Source of the DNA: Paenibacillus dakarensis
GTDB taxonomy: Bacteria > Bacillota > Bacilli > Paenibacillales > Paenibacillaceae
Assembly: GCF_001373415.1 (NCBI RefSeq)
Contig: NZ_CDSE01000012.1
Span: 1 to 54,376, forward strand
DNA: 54,376 bases
Reading direction: 5' to 3'
Shown: positions 16,022 through 24,044 of the stretch, piece after piece
Position numbering within the stretch: the stretch's first letter is position 1
Layout of the letters: each line of letters begins with the position of its first letter
Notes under the pieces: model-generated
Told to the model about the DNA's origin: nothing
The model's database searches: none
The model's input: only the letters and a program-made list of their open reading frames with translations
Translations under genes and position numbers: made by a program

Positions 16022-17473
16022 ATGATTAGACAACAACAAACCTTGGTTCTGAGTCCTTATGCGGCACTGTATGACATTGTGGTACCAAAAGATAATATGC
16101 TTCGTCAAATCAATGAACTGGTGGACTTCGCCTTCATATATAAGGAACTGGAGGAAAAATATTGTTTGGACAATGGGCGTAACGCCATTGATCCGATTCG
16201 CATGTTTAAATATCTATTACTGAAAGCTATTTATGAACTCTCTGACAAAGACATTGTCGAACGCTCTAAGTATGATCTGTCCTTCAAATTTTTTCTGGGT
16301 ATGGCACCGGAGGACCCGGTAATTGATCCAAGTTCTCTAACAAAATTCCGCAAACTACGATTAAAAGACATGAATCTGCTCGACATGCTCATTGGGCAAA
16401 CTGTAGCGCTAGCGATGAAGCAAGGTATCCTAAAAAGTACCTCTATCATCGTAGACGCCACGCATACGAAATCGCGATATAACCAGAAGTCACCGCAAGA
16501 AATCCTGCAAGAACGTGCACGGAAACTCCGAAAGGTTGTTTACAGCTTGGATGAGTCGCTCAAAGCTAAAATGCCAGCAAAGAATGTGAATAACGTGCTT
16601 GAAGACGAAATTATCTACTGCCAAAAGCTTGTCGCTTTCGTCGAAGAAGAATCCGGAATCGCCCAGATGCCGAAAATTGCGGAGCCATTTAATCTTCTGA
16701 AAGAGACGATTGAGGATGATGTAGAGCAACTTAGCCTTGCAGCAGATCCAGACGCACGCGTGGGACACAAGAGCGCAGATAGCGCCTTTTTCGGTTACAA
16801 AACTCATCTAGCGATGACTGAGGAACGAATAATAACGGCAGCAATTATTACGACAGGGGAAAAAAATGACGGCAAGCAATTGCAGATGCTGATCGAAAAA
16901 AGCCAAGCCGCCGGGATGCAGGTCGAAACGGTGATTGGGGATACGGCGTATTCTGAGAAGGATAATTTGATCTACACGAAACAAAACGAGATTGAACTTG
17001 TAGCGAAACTCAATCCGCTCATTACACAAGGTGCTCGTAGAAAAGAAGACGAGTTTCTGTTCAATAAAGATGCCGGTATGTACGTTTGTCCAGCCGGACA
17101 TATGGCGATTCGAAAAGCGCGACAGGGAAAAAAAGGTGTAAGTAAAAACCAGCAGGACACTTATTTTTTCGATGTGGAGATCTGCAAACGCTGTTTGTTT
17201 AAAGAAGGTTGTTACACAGAAGGAGCTAAGAGCAAGACGTATTCCGTGACAGTAAAATCTGAGGAACATTTGGAGCAGAAGGCGTTCCAGGACACAGAAT
17301 ATTTCAGAGCAAAATCTAAGGAGCGCTACAAAATTGAAGCAAAGAACAGTGAACTCAAACATGGGCACGGGTATGATGTAGCTACATCCTCGGGTCTGCT
17401 TGGCATGCAACTACAAGGTGCGATGGCCATATTCGCTGTAAATCTCAAGCGAATATTGAAATTAATAGACTAA
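16022..17473 (+). CDS. IS1182-family DDE transposase
   Basis: 483 residues, a normal length for the family. An N-terminal helix-turn-helix region (PIRMFKYLLLKAIYELSDKDIVERSKYDLSFKFFLG) is followed by an RNase-H-like catalytic core. The DDE acidic residues can be placed at IIVDATHTKSRYN (about 148), VIGDTAYSEKDN (about 307) and the late KERYKIEAKNSELKHGHGYD (about 440). Between the last two lies a Cys-rich region (CPAGH ... CKRCLFKEGC) of the zinc-ribbon kind usual for this group. It moves the surrounding element by cut-and-paste or copying. Intact, so the element may still be active. Confidence 0.95.
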   Translation: MIRQQQTLVLSPYAALYDIVVPKDNMLRQINELVDFAFIYKELEEKYCLDNGRNAIDPIRMFKYLLLKAIYELSDKDIVERSKYDLSFKFFLGMAPEDPVIDPSSLTKFRKLRLKDMNLLDMLIGQTVALAMKQGILKSTSIIVDATHTKSRYNQKSPQEILQERARKLRKVVYSLDESLKAKMPAKNVNNVLEDEIIYCQKLVAFVEEESGIAQMPKIAEPFNLLKETIEDDVEQLSLAADPDARVGHKSADSAFFGYKTHLAMTEERIITAAIITTGEKNDGKQLQMLIEKSQAAGMQVETVIGDTAYSEKDNLIYTKQNEIELVAKLNPLITQGARRKEDEFLFNKDAGMYVCPAGHMAIRKARQGKKGVSKNQQDTYFFDVEICKRCLFKEGCYTEGAKSKTYSVTVKSEEHLEQKAFQDTEYFRAKSKERYKIEAKNSELKHGHGYDVATSSGLLGMQLQGAMAIFAVNLKRILKLID

Positions 17474-17502
17474 AACCTACAGTGAACAAACATGATGAAG
17501 AC

Positions 17503-17550
17503 AAAAAGAAGACATTCATCTCCAAAACACGGAGAGAATGTCTTCTTTTT
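17503..17550. terminator. IS1182 right hairpin / transposase terminator
   Basis: A 15-bp stem AAAAAGAAGACATTC / GAATGTCTTCTTTTT 30 bp after the transposase stop, with an inner CTCC...GGAG pairing. Terminates the transposase message. Confidence 0.85.
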
Positions 17551-17647
17551 AATCTCTTTGAGCAAGTTCCGAAGAAAAACGTAAGTTCTTCAGTGCCCTC
17601 GTGAAAAACAGGGGCTCTTTTTAGTGAATTAGTATTTCAATTCTCTT

Positions 17648-18118
17648 TCATACTATGATAATAAACAATATAAATATTACTAATGAAATGATTATAAAAG
17701 GGATTTTGTTGAGTTTTTTTTGAGCTACCCAGGTACCGTAAGAACAAATAATAGCAATACTAGTGAAAAATAAAATAAATAGTGCTCCTTCTGGGGAAAC
17801 CACAAAATTAAAATTAGATACACTAGAGAAACCAGTCAAAAAAGGTACAATTGTAATAGGAATGATTCCGACAAGGGCAAAAGCTAATGTCTGTGACCAA
17901 AAATTATATTTATTAATTGAACGAAGAAGTATTATACAAAGAAGAAAAAGTAGTATACCGACGGAAAAAAACGTAGGTGCTGTCCAGGTAAGTAATTTAT
18001 CTATATCTTTAACCTTCTCACCTTCTAAAACCCAAAGAGTTACTGAATAAACAAGCGGGCCAGTTAAGTAACTTACTATAGCAACCCAGATATAAAATAA
18101 AACTGATCGCTTCATCAT
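17648..18118 (-). CDS. Small integral membrane protein, unknown
   Basis: 156 residues with about five hydrophobic segments (about 7-30, 44-66, 75-97, 107-127, 135-156) and short charged loops. No family recognised. The gene is AT-rich compared with its neighbours, which fits recent acquisition with the insertion. Ribosome site GAGGAGG precedes the MM start. The stop codon lies only 28 bp from the IS1182 end, so the IS inserted just behind the gene. Confidence 0.65.
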   Translation of the reverse strand: MMKRSVLFYIWVAIVSYLTGPLVYSVTLWVLEGEKVKDIDKLLTWTAPTFFSVGILLFLLCIILLRSINKYNFWSQTLAFALVGIIPITIVPFLTGFSSVSNFNFVVSPEGALFILFFTSIAIICSYGTWVAQKKLNKIPFIIISLVIFILFIIIV

Positions 18119-18739
18119 GTTGCCTCCTCTTGAAATAATTAGATAGATAACCTCAAGCCTTCTCTTATAGTATATTTTTACATTTTGCTTGTCTAGCTAT
18201 TCGACTAGTTAAAAAGCCACGATCTCGAATATAAAAATCATATTCATTTTAGACTATGAATAATGGGCCAGAAGGAACTGCTAGCAGAAGCTGTGGCTGA
18301 ATAAGGAACCCTTCTCCTTTTACCTTTATGAAATTGCATTGTCCATTCTGAACGTTGCACCAATGAGAATTCCTTTTCATAATAAAAACGTCTTATTTAT
18401 ATATTAAGTTGTGACAAGGGTTAGATTTATCTCACTATGATTCCTGGCAAAATGCACAGCGCATAGAACTATGCCCCTTTAAAAAGAACAATCATCATGG
18501 TTCGTCATTGTTCGTTTTTTTAAAAATATATCCTTCTATGATCTGAAATGCATGGTTTCACTCTAACATCCATTCCCTTTTTCTTGTTGATCGTTAATGA
18601 CAGCTCCAAATTCATTATTGGACATGTTTATCTTAACCAGTAATCTCTACCTTTCAGGCCGAAAATATAACAAATATATAACCGAGCGGAGTAACCTCTT
18701 TACTAGAAGATCTAACTTTTTTCAAAGGAAAAGCCACTT
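18119..18739. other. Gene-free stretch of the insertion
   Basis: 620 bp with no supported ORF. A weak hairpin (GAACAAT...ATTGTTC with a T run, 18485-18523) could be a terminator. This is where the 5' half of the nuclease gene, including its catalytic His region, would be expected, but I see no trace of it. Confidence 0.5.
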
Positions 18740-18747
18740 CAATATGT

Positions 18748-18944
18748 AATATCACCCCACAAGATAGTACGCTCAACCGACATGGTGATCAAGCATATAT
18801 GGAAGACGCTATACGCAAAGCAGGTGGAGCTACTAATTTTGAAGCAATTATCACCTACCCGAACACGAAAACGCAGATTCCCTCCAGTTATCAATACACC
18901 TATACGTTAAAGGGTAACGTGATTGTCGATAAATTTGATAATGT
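18748..18944 (+). pseudogene. Nuclease middle part (DNA/RNA non-specific endonuclease-like)
   Basis: An open frame without start: NITPQDSTLNRHGDQAYMED, then AIRKAGGATNFEAIITYPNT and a YQYTYTLKGNVIVDKFDN end that runs into adaA. The N-I-T-P-Q-D-S-T-L-N-R block followed by a helix and two beta strands is the C-terminal half of the bacterial non-specific endonuclease domain. The upstream catalytic segment is absent, so the gene was already truncated. Its continuation (linker plus Excalibur tail) is at 12224-12471 at the other end of the insertion. Confidence 0.72.
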
Positions 18945-19082
18945 GCTTCACAAGTCGGTATAGTTAATGTGCCTTACTTTATAACTTTGTTCAGGAAGAA
19001 GACTGGATATACTCCAAAAGAGTACCGTCAGGCATATCAACAATCTGGAGAGGAGAAGAACCATGCATACATTTTTGAATAA
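18945..19082 (+). pseudogene. adaA: adaA 3' part: second HTH of the AraC domain
   Basis: Reads ASQVGIVNVPYFITLFRKK, TGYTPKEYRQAYQQSGEEK and NHAYIFE, then TAA. This is exactly the recognition-helix half of an AraC domain and resumes where the frame at 12223 stops. It overlaps the start of the adaB gene by 20 bp, the coupling expected of an intact adaA-adaB operon. There is no own start codon or ribosome site. Confidence 0.92.
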
Positions 19083-19629
19083 AGAGCCATCTGTAATCTA
19101 CTGGACTCTTTTTAAGAGGGATAACTGGAACATGTATATAGCTGCGACAGGGCAGGGACTGTGTTATATCGGGTCCAACAATGCAGCTATCGATGAAATG
19201 AAGCAGTGGATAAATCGGTTCAGGCCGGGGCTAACGATGATTCAGGATGACGAAAAGCTGCTGCCCTATGTGGAAGAACTGCAGGAGTATCTAGCAGGAA
19301 TGCGCCAGACATTAAGTCAGCCTGTAGATATCAAGGGAACCCCCTTTCAACAGACGGTCTGGCAAGCGTTATCCGAGATTCCATATGGAACGACGTGGTC
19401 TTATTCTGACATTGCCCATCACATTCAAAAACCTGCTTCCGTTCGAGCGGTAGGGGCAGCAATCGGAGCTAATCCATTATTGATTACAGTTCCGTGTCAC
19501 CGGGTTATTGGAAAGAATGGTTCGCTTACAGGATATCGCGGAGGATTAGAGATGAAAACGAGGCTGCTTGAATTGGAGCGGCAGAATCTTGTGAACCTGC
19601 AGGGTGGAATGCGGAGCTTGAATCTATAA
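19063..19629 (+). CDS. ogt: Methylated-DNA--protein-cysteine methyltransferase (AdaB/Ogt)
   Basis: 188 residues. N-terminal MGMT ribonuclease-like domain, then the DNA-binding/active-site domain with helix FQQTVWQALSEIPYGTTWSYSDIA, arginine-finger region SVRAVGAAIGANPL and the active-site PCHRV (Cys145), closing with GYRGGLEMKTRLLELE. Removes the methyl group from O6-methylguanine by suicidal transfer. Ribosome site GGAGAGGAG lies within the adaA tail. In the ancestral operon it would be co-transcribed with and induced through AdaA. The 6.7-kb insertion now separates it from the adaA promoter, with several terminators between, so induction is probably lost unless a new promoter exists. Confidence 0.95.
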   Translation: MHTFLNKEPSVIYWTLFKRDNWNMYIAATGQGLCYIGSNNAAIDEMKQWINRFRPGLTMIQDDEKLLPYVEELQEYLAGMRQTLSQPVDIKGTPFQQTVWQALSEIPYGTTWSYSDIAHHIQKPASVRAVGAAIGANPLLITVPCHRVIGKNGSLTGYRGGLEMKTRLLELERQNLVNLQGGMRSLNL

Positions 19630-19756
19630 TCCCAGTTGAAAGAAAGAGAAAATATCACTGAACAACCCTTTTGTCTTAAAAACCCATGGATTTTTTCAAT
19701 TTTTACTACTACAATTTAAATAGTTTAATTGTATTTAGGAAAAGGGGTCAGTAATA

Positions 19757-21283
19757 ATGGGTATCCGCAGCAAAGAAGAAGTTATAGCTTTCTTGTTACG
19801 CGCAGAAGTTGCAGCCATTGGTACCTCCAATATGGGTTCACCCCGGCAGCGCATGATGCATTTTGCGGTAGACAAGCAGTTTAATATTTATGTATCCAGT
19901 ATGAAAGGTGATCCGAAGGTCATCCAGTGGAGTAACATCCCGGAGACAGCTCTTCTTATCCATCAAGGAGAAGAATTCCTGCAAATGGAAGAGTGTGAGA
20001 TGATCGGCAGGGCAGAAGTCCTGAAAGATCATACCGACCGGGATATGGCGGCTCAATTGTTGAAGACAAGATCTCCGATTGTTGCACAATTTACAGAGAT
20101 CGGCGCACTGGATAAACTGGAATTTATCCGAATCCGCCCATTCATCGTAAAGTATCGTTATGTTCCTGAAATTCTGCAAGGAGAACCACCGACGGTGTAC
20201 GAATTTAGTGAGAATCGTCAATCATTCAGTGTGTGGGATGATGTACGTGCAAAAGCACGGGCATGGAAAGAGGCTGTTCGCCCATTATCGCTAACCGCAA
20301 CATTCGTTCCGATTCTTCTTGGCGGAGCTCTTGCCTTGGCTAGTATTCACCAGTTGAACATTGGATTGTTTCTTCTTACCTTGATCGGCGCTATTATGAT
20401 CCAGGCGGGAACGAATATGATCAATGACTGGAAGGACGCGGAGCGGGATGGTGAAAATAGTACCGGTATGCGGCCGTTTACAGGGGGCTCGAGGATGATT
20501 CAGCTAGGTTTAATCTCCCGGGCAGATATGGGATTTTTCGGATTGCTTCTAACTGTGATCGCGACCCTCATCGGTATTTACCTTGTATTTGTCAGCGGCT
20601 GGAGTTTGATTCCTTTAATACTGTACGGGATTCTGGCAGGGGTGTTCTATACGAGCGAGAAGGGGAAGTTCTCCTTTATTAATATGGCCCCAGGCATTGC
20701 AGAGGTATTAATTGCAACAACGTACGGTGTGTTTATGACCATGGGGGCATATTTTGTACAGACGGGTTCATATTCACTTCAGGCATTCCTTATCTCATTA
20801 CCGGTTGCTCTGTTTATTTCCAATGTGCTGCTCATCAATCAATTTCCAGACGCCGAATCTGACGCGAAGACAGGTAAAAATACACTTGTGGTACGTGTCG
20901 GTAAAAGAGCGGCAAGAAATATTCTGATCTCTTGCTTTATGGCCGGTTATATAATTATCGGAATACTACCGATCCTTGGATTCGCTCCATATACTTTATA
21001 TTTTGGCTTTTTATCGATACCGTTTGCTCTGCAGGCTGTCCGTTACGCCTGGCAGAATTATGACAAAAATGCGGCAGATATCATTCCAAGTAATGCACAT
21101 ACAGCCATCAACCATCTTTTCAACGGTCTGCTGCTCGTGTTTGCTTTTCTGTTGACGGAGCTTGATATTGTGATTCCAATCGTTTATCTGGCCGCATCGC
21201 TGCTGCTAATCTTCTGGGTCTGGAACTATATCGAGAGACAGCGAAGGGTTATGAACGATTTCCGGAATGCTTTTAAGAATTAG
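19757..21283 (+). CDS. PNPOx-like domain fused to a UbiA prenyltransferase
   Basis: 508 residues made of two domains. Residues 1-140 form a split-barrel FMN-binding/pyridoxamine-phosphate-oxidase-like domain (EVAAIGTSNMGSPRQRMMHF, FNIYVSSMKGDPKVIQW). Residues about 170-505 are a UbiA/MenA-type membrane prenyltransferase with about eight or nine helices, the first Asp-rich motif NMINDWKDAERDG (about 220-232) and the second NQFPDAESDAKTGKNTL (about 362-378). The UbiA part resembles 1,4-dihydroxy-2-naphthoate prenyltransferase (menaquinone) more than heme O synthase. What the N-terminal domain adds is unknown; it might bind flavin or a quinone-like head group. No other menaquinone gene is adjacent. 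Confidence 0.88.
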   Translation: MGIRSKEEVIAFLLRAEVAAIGTSNMGSPRQRMMHFAVDKQFNIYVSSMKGDPKVIQWSNIPETALLIHQGEEFLQMEECEMIGRAEVLKDHTDRDMAAQLLKTRSPIVAQFTEIGALDKLEFIRIRPFIVKYRYVPEILQGEPPTVYEFSENRQSFSVWDDVRAKARAWKEAVRPLSLTATFVPILLGGALALASIHQLNIGLFLLTLIGAIMIQAGTNMINDWKDAERDGENSTGMRPFTGGSRMIQLGLISRADMGFFGLLLTVIATLIGIYLVFVSGWSLIPLILYGILAGVFYTSEKGKFSFINMAPGIAEVLIATTYGVFMTMGAYFVQTGSYSLQAFLISLPVALFISNVLLINQFPDAESDAKTGKNTLVVRVGKRAARNILISCFMAGYIIIGILPILGFAPYTLYFGFLSIPFALQAVRYAWQNYDKNAADIIPSNAHTAINHLFNGLLLVFAFLLTELDIVIPIVYLAASLLLIFWVWNYIERQRRVMNDFRNAFKN

Positions 21284-21298
21284 CATATCATTTCATAT

Positions 21299-21328
21299 AA
21301 AAAAACCGCGGAAATCGCGGTTTTTTTT
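21299..21328 (+). terminator. Terminator after the UbiA fusion gene
   Basis: AAAAACCGCG / CGCGGTTTTTT with a 5-nt loop and a long T run; 14 bp before the response-regulator start. Confidence 0.9.
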
Positions 21329-21342
21329 GGAGGGATCGCACA

Positions 21343-22038
21343 ATGTCAAACCGTATACTGCTCGTAGAGGACGACAGGGAGATAAGTCAGTTAATTGAAA
21401 GTCATTTGAAGATGGAGAATTATCAAGTTATGGTCGCACTGGACGGTGAGGAAGCGGCAGCTTTCATTAACACGGAAGAATTTGATTTGATCCTGCTCGA
21501 TTTAATGCTTCCCAAAGTCAACGGCATGGATCTCCTCAAGCAGATCAGGGGAAAAAGCATTGTTCCCGTCTTAATTATTTCGGCTAAGGGCAGCGACCTC
21601 GACAAGGCGCTCGGCCTAGGCTTTGGAGCGGATGATTATATAAGCAAGCCCTTCTCCATGATGGAATTAACAGCCCGTGTACAGGCTGCTATCCGCAGGG
21701 CCACTCAGTATATCCGCGTTGAAAACCAGCCATCCCATCACCGGTTATCTTTTAAGGATGTTATCCTTGACTTACATACCTTTACAGCTGAAGTGAAGGG
21801 ACAGAGCGTACAGCTAACTTCCAAGGAATTTCATATTTTGAAGCTGTTTTTAACTCATCAGACCCGGGTGTTCACGAAGGAGCAAATTTATCAATTGATC
21901 TGGGAAGATGATTATTTCGGTAATGAAAATGTCATTAATGTACATATCCGGAGACTCAGGGAAAAAATCGAAGAAGATCCGTCAAACCCCCAGTACATTC
22001 GCACCATCTGGGGAATCGGATATAAATTGGGTGATTAG
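21343..22038 (+). CDS. OmpR-family response regulator
   Basis: 231 residues. Receiver domain with acidic pair ED (10-11), phospho-acceptor Asp53 in LILLDLMLP, Ser in IISAKG and Lys in YISKPF; then an OmpR/PhoB winged helix (about 130-230; ENVINVHIRRLREKIE recognition region). First gene of a four-gene cassette with a histidine kinase 3 bp downstream and an ABC exporter beyond. It is expected to switch on the exporter when the kinase senses its signal. Ribosome site GGAGGG is ten bases upstream. Confidence 0.95.
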   Translation: MSNRILLVEDDREISQLIESHLKMENYQVMVALDGEEAAAFINTEEFDLILLDLMLPKVNGMDLLKQIRGKSIVPVLIISAKGSDLDKALGLGFGADDYISKPFSMMELTARVQAAIRRATQYIRVENQPSHHRLSFKDVILDLHTFTAEVKGQSVQLTSKEFHILKLFLTHQTRVFTKEQIYQLIWEDDYFGNENVINVHIRRLREKIEEDPSNPQYIRTIWGIGYKLGD

Positions 22039-22041
22039 CCG

Positions 22042-22977
22042 ATGATTTTTTTACTATGCGCAATTATTGCTGTACTGCTGTTGATCAATCTTTGGCAGTA
22101 CTTTTCAATTAGAAGATGGAAGCAGAATGTTTATGAAATAACGAATAAGATTAGCGATATCATCGAACAGCAAACCGCTGAGAAGGTGCTTCTGCAGACA
22201 GATCATCAAGCTGTTCAGCTGCTGCTCGTCCAAATTAATCGTCTTCTGGGTCACAACCAAAAAGTGATCGCAGATTACATCAGAGCCAAGGACAGCTTGA
22301 GGAAGATGATATCCAATATGTCTCATGATTTGAAGACTCCACTGACTGTCATTCTTGGTTATGCGGAAAAGCTGAACCAGGAACAACCGATGACCGAGGA
22401 AGAGAGAAAACAGGTCATTATGCGCCTGAACGATAAGGTGAACAGCTTGGTCGCTTTGCTGAATCAGTTCTTTGACCTGGTGAAAATTGAATCGGAAGAC
22501 TATGACATGCCGCTCAGCAAAGTTTCCCTTAATGAAATCTGCCGCCAAAGCGTGCTGGAATTTTATGATCTGCTGTCATCGCAAGGCATTCGGGTTGAGC
22601 TAGATATTCCGGAGCAGCCGCTCTATATTCTCGGCAATGAGTATGCTTTGCACCGAATATTCAGTAATTTAATATCGAATTCAATCCGGTACGGAAGCGA
22701 TGGGGGTGTATTTGGATTAACGCTCAGGCAAGAAGGGGACAATGTCGCTGTTGAAATCTGGGATCGCGGAAAAGGAATTGCTGAAGTACATCAGGATCGT
22801 GTGTTTGAGCGACTATACACTTTAGATGATGCCCGAAATCCGCAATTTCAGGGCAGCGGGCTAGGTCTCAGTATTTCAAAACGTTTAACGGAGTCGATGA
22901 AGGGATCGATACGGCTGAAGAGCATACCGTTTGAAAGAACAACGTTCACATGTACATTTAAACAAATGACATACTAG
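22042..22977 (+). CDS. Sensor histidine kinase, intramembrane-sensing type
   Basis: 311 residues. One clear hydrophobic helix at the very N-terminus (2-20), no extracytoplasmic domain, a helical linker, the H-box SNMSHDLKTPLTVILGY with phospho-His at 95, the N-box FSNLISNSIRYG, and G-boxes DRGKGI and GSGLGLSI. Kinases without an outer sensor that sit beside an ABC exporter usually read the transporter state or membrane stress. It follows the regulator gene after 3 bp (coupled translation). Confidence 0.93.
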   Translation: MIFLLCAIIAVLLLINLWQYFSIRRWKQNVYEITNKISDIIEQQTAEKVLLQTDHQAVQLLLVQINRLLGHNQKVIADYIRAKDSLRKMISNMSHDLKTPLTVILGYAEKLNQEQPMTEEERKQVIMRLNDKVNSLVALLNQFFDLVKIESEDYDMPLSKVSLNEICRQSVLEFYDLLSSQGIRVELDIPEQPLYILGNEYALHRIFSNLISNSIRYGSDGGVFGLTLRQEGDNVAVEIWDRGKGIAEVHQDRVFERLYTLDDARNPQFQGSGLGLSISKRLTESMKGSIRLKSIPFERTTFTCTFKQMTY

Positions 22978-23123
22978 CACTTTCGGAGGGGGGGGTCTGT
23001 CTGAACTCCTCTTTTTTACGAACTTAATAAACATGTAAGGAATGAGAAAGAAAAAACAACGATTTTATAATATATGATTGACGTAATCCAAATGAACGAT
23101 TTGTAGACGGGAGGGTCTCTCAT

Positions 23124-24044
23124 ATGAACGATGTTATTCGTACTCATGAACTCACGAAAACCATACAAGGAAAAACCATCACAGCAAATGTTAATCTGAC
23201 GGTGAAAAAAGGAGAAATTTACGGATTGCTGGGGCCAAATGGTGCAGGGAAAACTACGATCATGAAAATGCTCACCGGACTCATTATTCCTACTTCTGGA
23301 GAGATCATGCTGTTTGGCAAGAAGCTTTCAGAAACCTCAAAGGACGGCTTGAAGCGCGTTGGCAGCATTATTGAATACCCGATCTTCTTCGAGCACTTAA
23401 CGGCAATGGAGAATTTGCGGATTCACTGTGAATATCTGGGCTATTATGATAGCCAGGCAATTTCTCAAGCGCTTGATATGGTGAATTTAAAAGGAATCGA
23501 AGATAAAAAGGTGAAGGATTTCTCGCTCGGCATGAAGCAGCGACTTGGGATTGTCCGGGCCATGATTACGAAGCCGGAGCTGATCGTACTGGATGAGCCT
23601 ACGAATGGTCTGGATCCTATCGGAATTAAAGATATGAGAGAATTAATCCGGATGCTAAACAACGAGTACGGTATTACCTTTCTCTTGTCGAGTCATATAT
23701 TAGGGGAGATTGAGCAAGTAGCGGATAGAATCGGTGTGATTCAACATGGAGAGCTGGTGAACGAAGTAGCACTCTCGGATATTCGGAAGCAGCAAGCCGA
23801 TTATATCGAGCTTGCAACCTCGAATGTGTCAAGAACAGCCTATTTGCTAGAACATGAACTCCATCTTAGCAATTTTAAAATGCTGCAGGACAAGAAAATC
23901 CGAATATATGATGCGAACGCATCGATTGGTGAAATTTCAAAGATGCTGATCTCCCATAATATTGAGATTGAGGAAATACAGAAGCATAAGAGCACACTGG
24001 AGGATTATTTTTATCATCAGATTCAAGGAGGCGTTCCACAATGA
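23124..24044 (+). CDS. ABC transporter ATP-binding protein (BcrA-like)
   Basis: 306 residues. Walker A GLLGPNGAGKTTIMK (about 34-48), signature SLGMKQRLGI, Walker B LIVLDEPTNGLDP, and the C-terminal extension typical of BcrA/DrrA-class exporters. Its stop codon overlaps the permease start by 4 bp. Together with the permease and the upstream two-component system it resembles bacitracin/lantibiotic resistance cassettes. The actual substrate cannot be told from sequence. Confidence 0.93.
   Translation: MNDVIRTHELTKTIQGKTITANVNLTVKKGEIYGLLGPNGAGKTTIMKMLTGLIIPTSGEIMLFGKKLSETSKDGLKRVGSIIEYPIFFEHLTAMENLRIHCEYLGYYDSQAISQALDMVNLKGIEDKKVKDFSLGMKQRLGIVRAMITKPELIVLDEPTNGLDPIGIKDMRELIRMLNNEYGITFLLSSHILGEIEQVADRIGVIQHGELVNEVALSDIRKQQADYIELATSNVSRTAYLLEHELHLSNFKMLQDKKIRIYDANASIGEISKMLISHNIEIEEIQKHKSTLEDYFYHQIQGGVPQ

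Larger units (their letters stand above)
15892..17620 (+). mobile_element. IS1182-family insertion sequence
   Basis: A complete element of about 1.73 kb. The ends are imperfect inverted repeats: AAAGAGCCCCT at the left, and its complement AGGGGCTCTTT at the right, both extending to CGAGGGCACTGAA. One transposase gene (16022-17473) is flanked on each side by a strong hairpin (15936-15984 and 17503-17550) that would block transcription from or into the neighbourhood. The transposase frame is unbroken. I could not identify a convincing target-site duplication. Confidence 0.88.
12224..18944. mobile_element. 6.7-kb mosaic insertion splitting adaA
   Basis: Everything between adaA codon 169 (ATT, ending 12223) and codon 170 (GCT, starting 18945) is foreign. 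Left edge: the tail of a nuclease gene reading into the insert. Right edge: the upstream part of the same nuclease domain reading out of it. Both are plus strand, so the insert is a circular permutation of a DNA that carried this nuclease. No integrase or recombinase other than the internal IS1182 transposase is encoded. No clear target duplication is seen; the parental sites share only a GATA-T-TG-like microhomology. Contents: repeat block, stalk-domain protein, cheA/cheB debris, DUF3238-type protein, IS1182 element, membrane protein. Confidence 0.85.

Noticed and set aside
16808..17410. 200-codon minus-strand ORF opposite the transposase
   Set aside because: Antisense shadow of the IS1182 transposase with no start signal; the plus-strand frame carries the catalytic motifs.
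12224..18944. Insertion is a prophage or ICE
   Set aside because: No integrase, structural, replication or conjugation genes; only an IS transposase and unrelated fragments.
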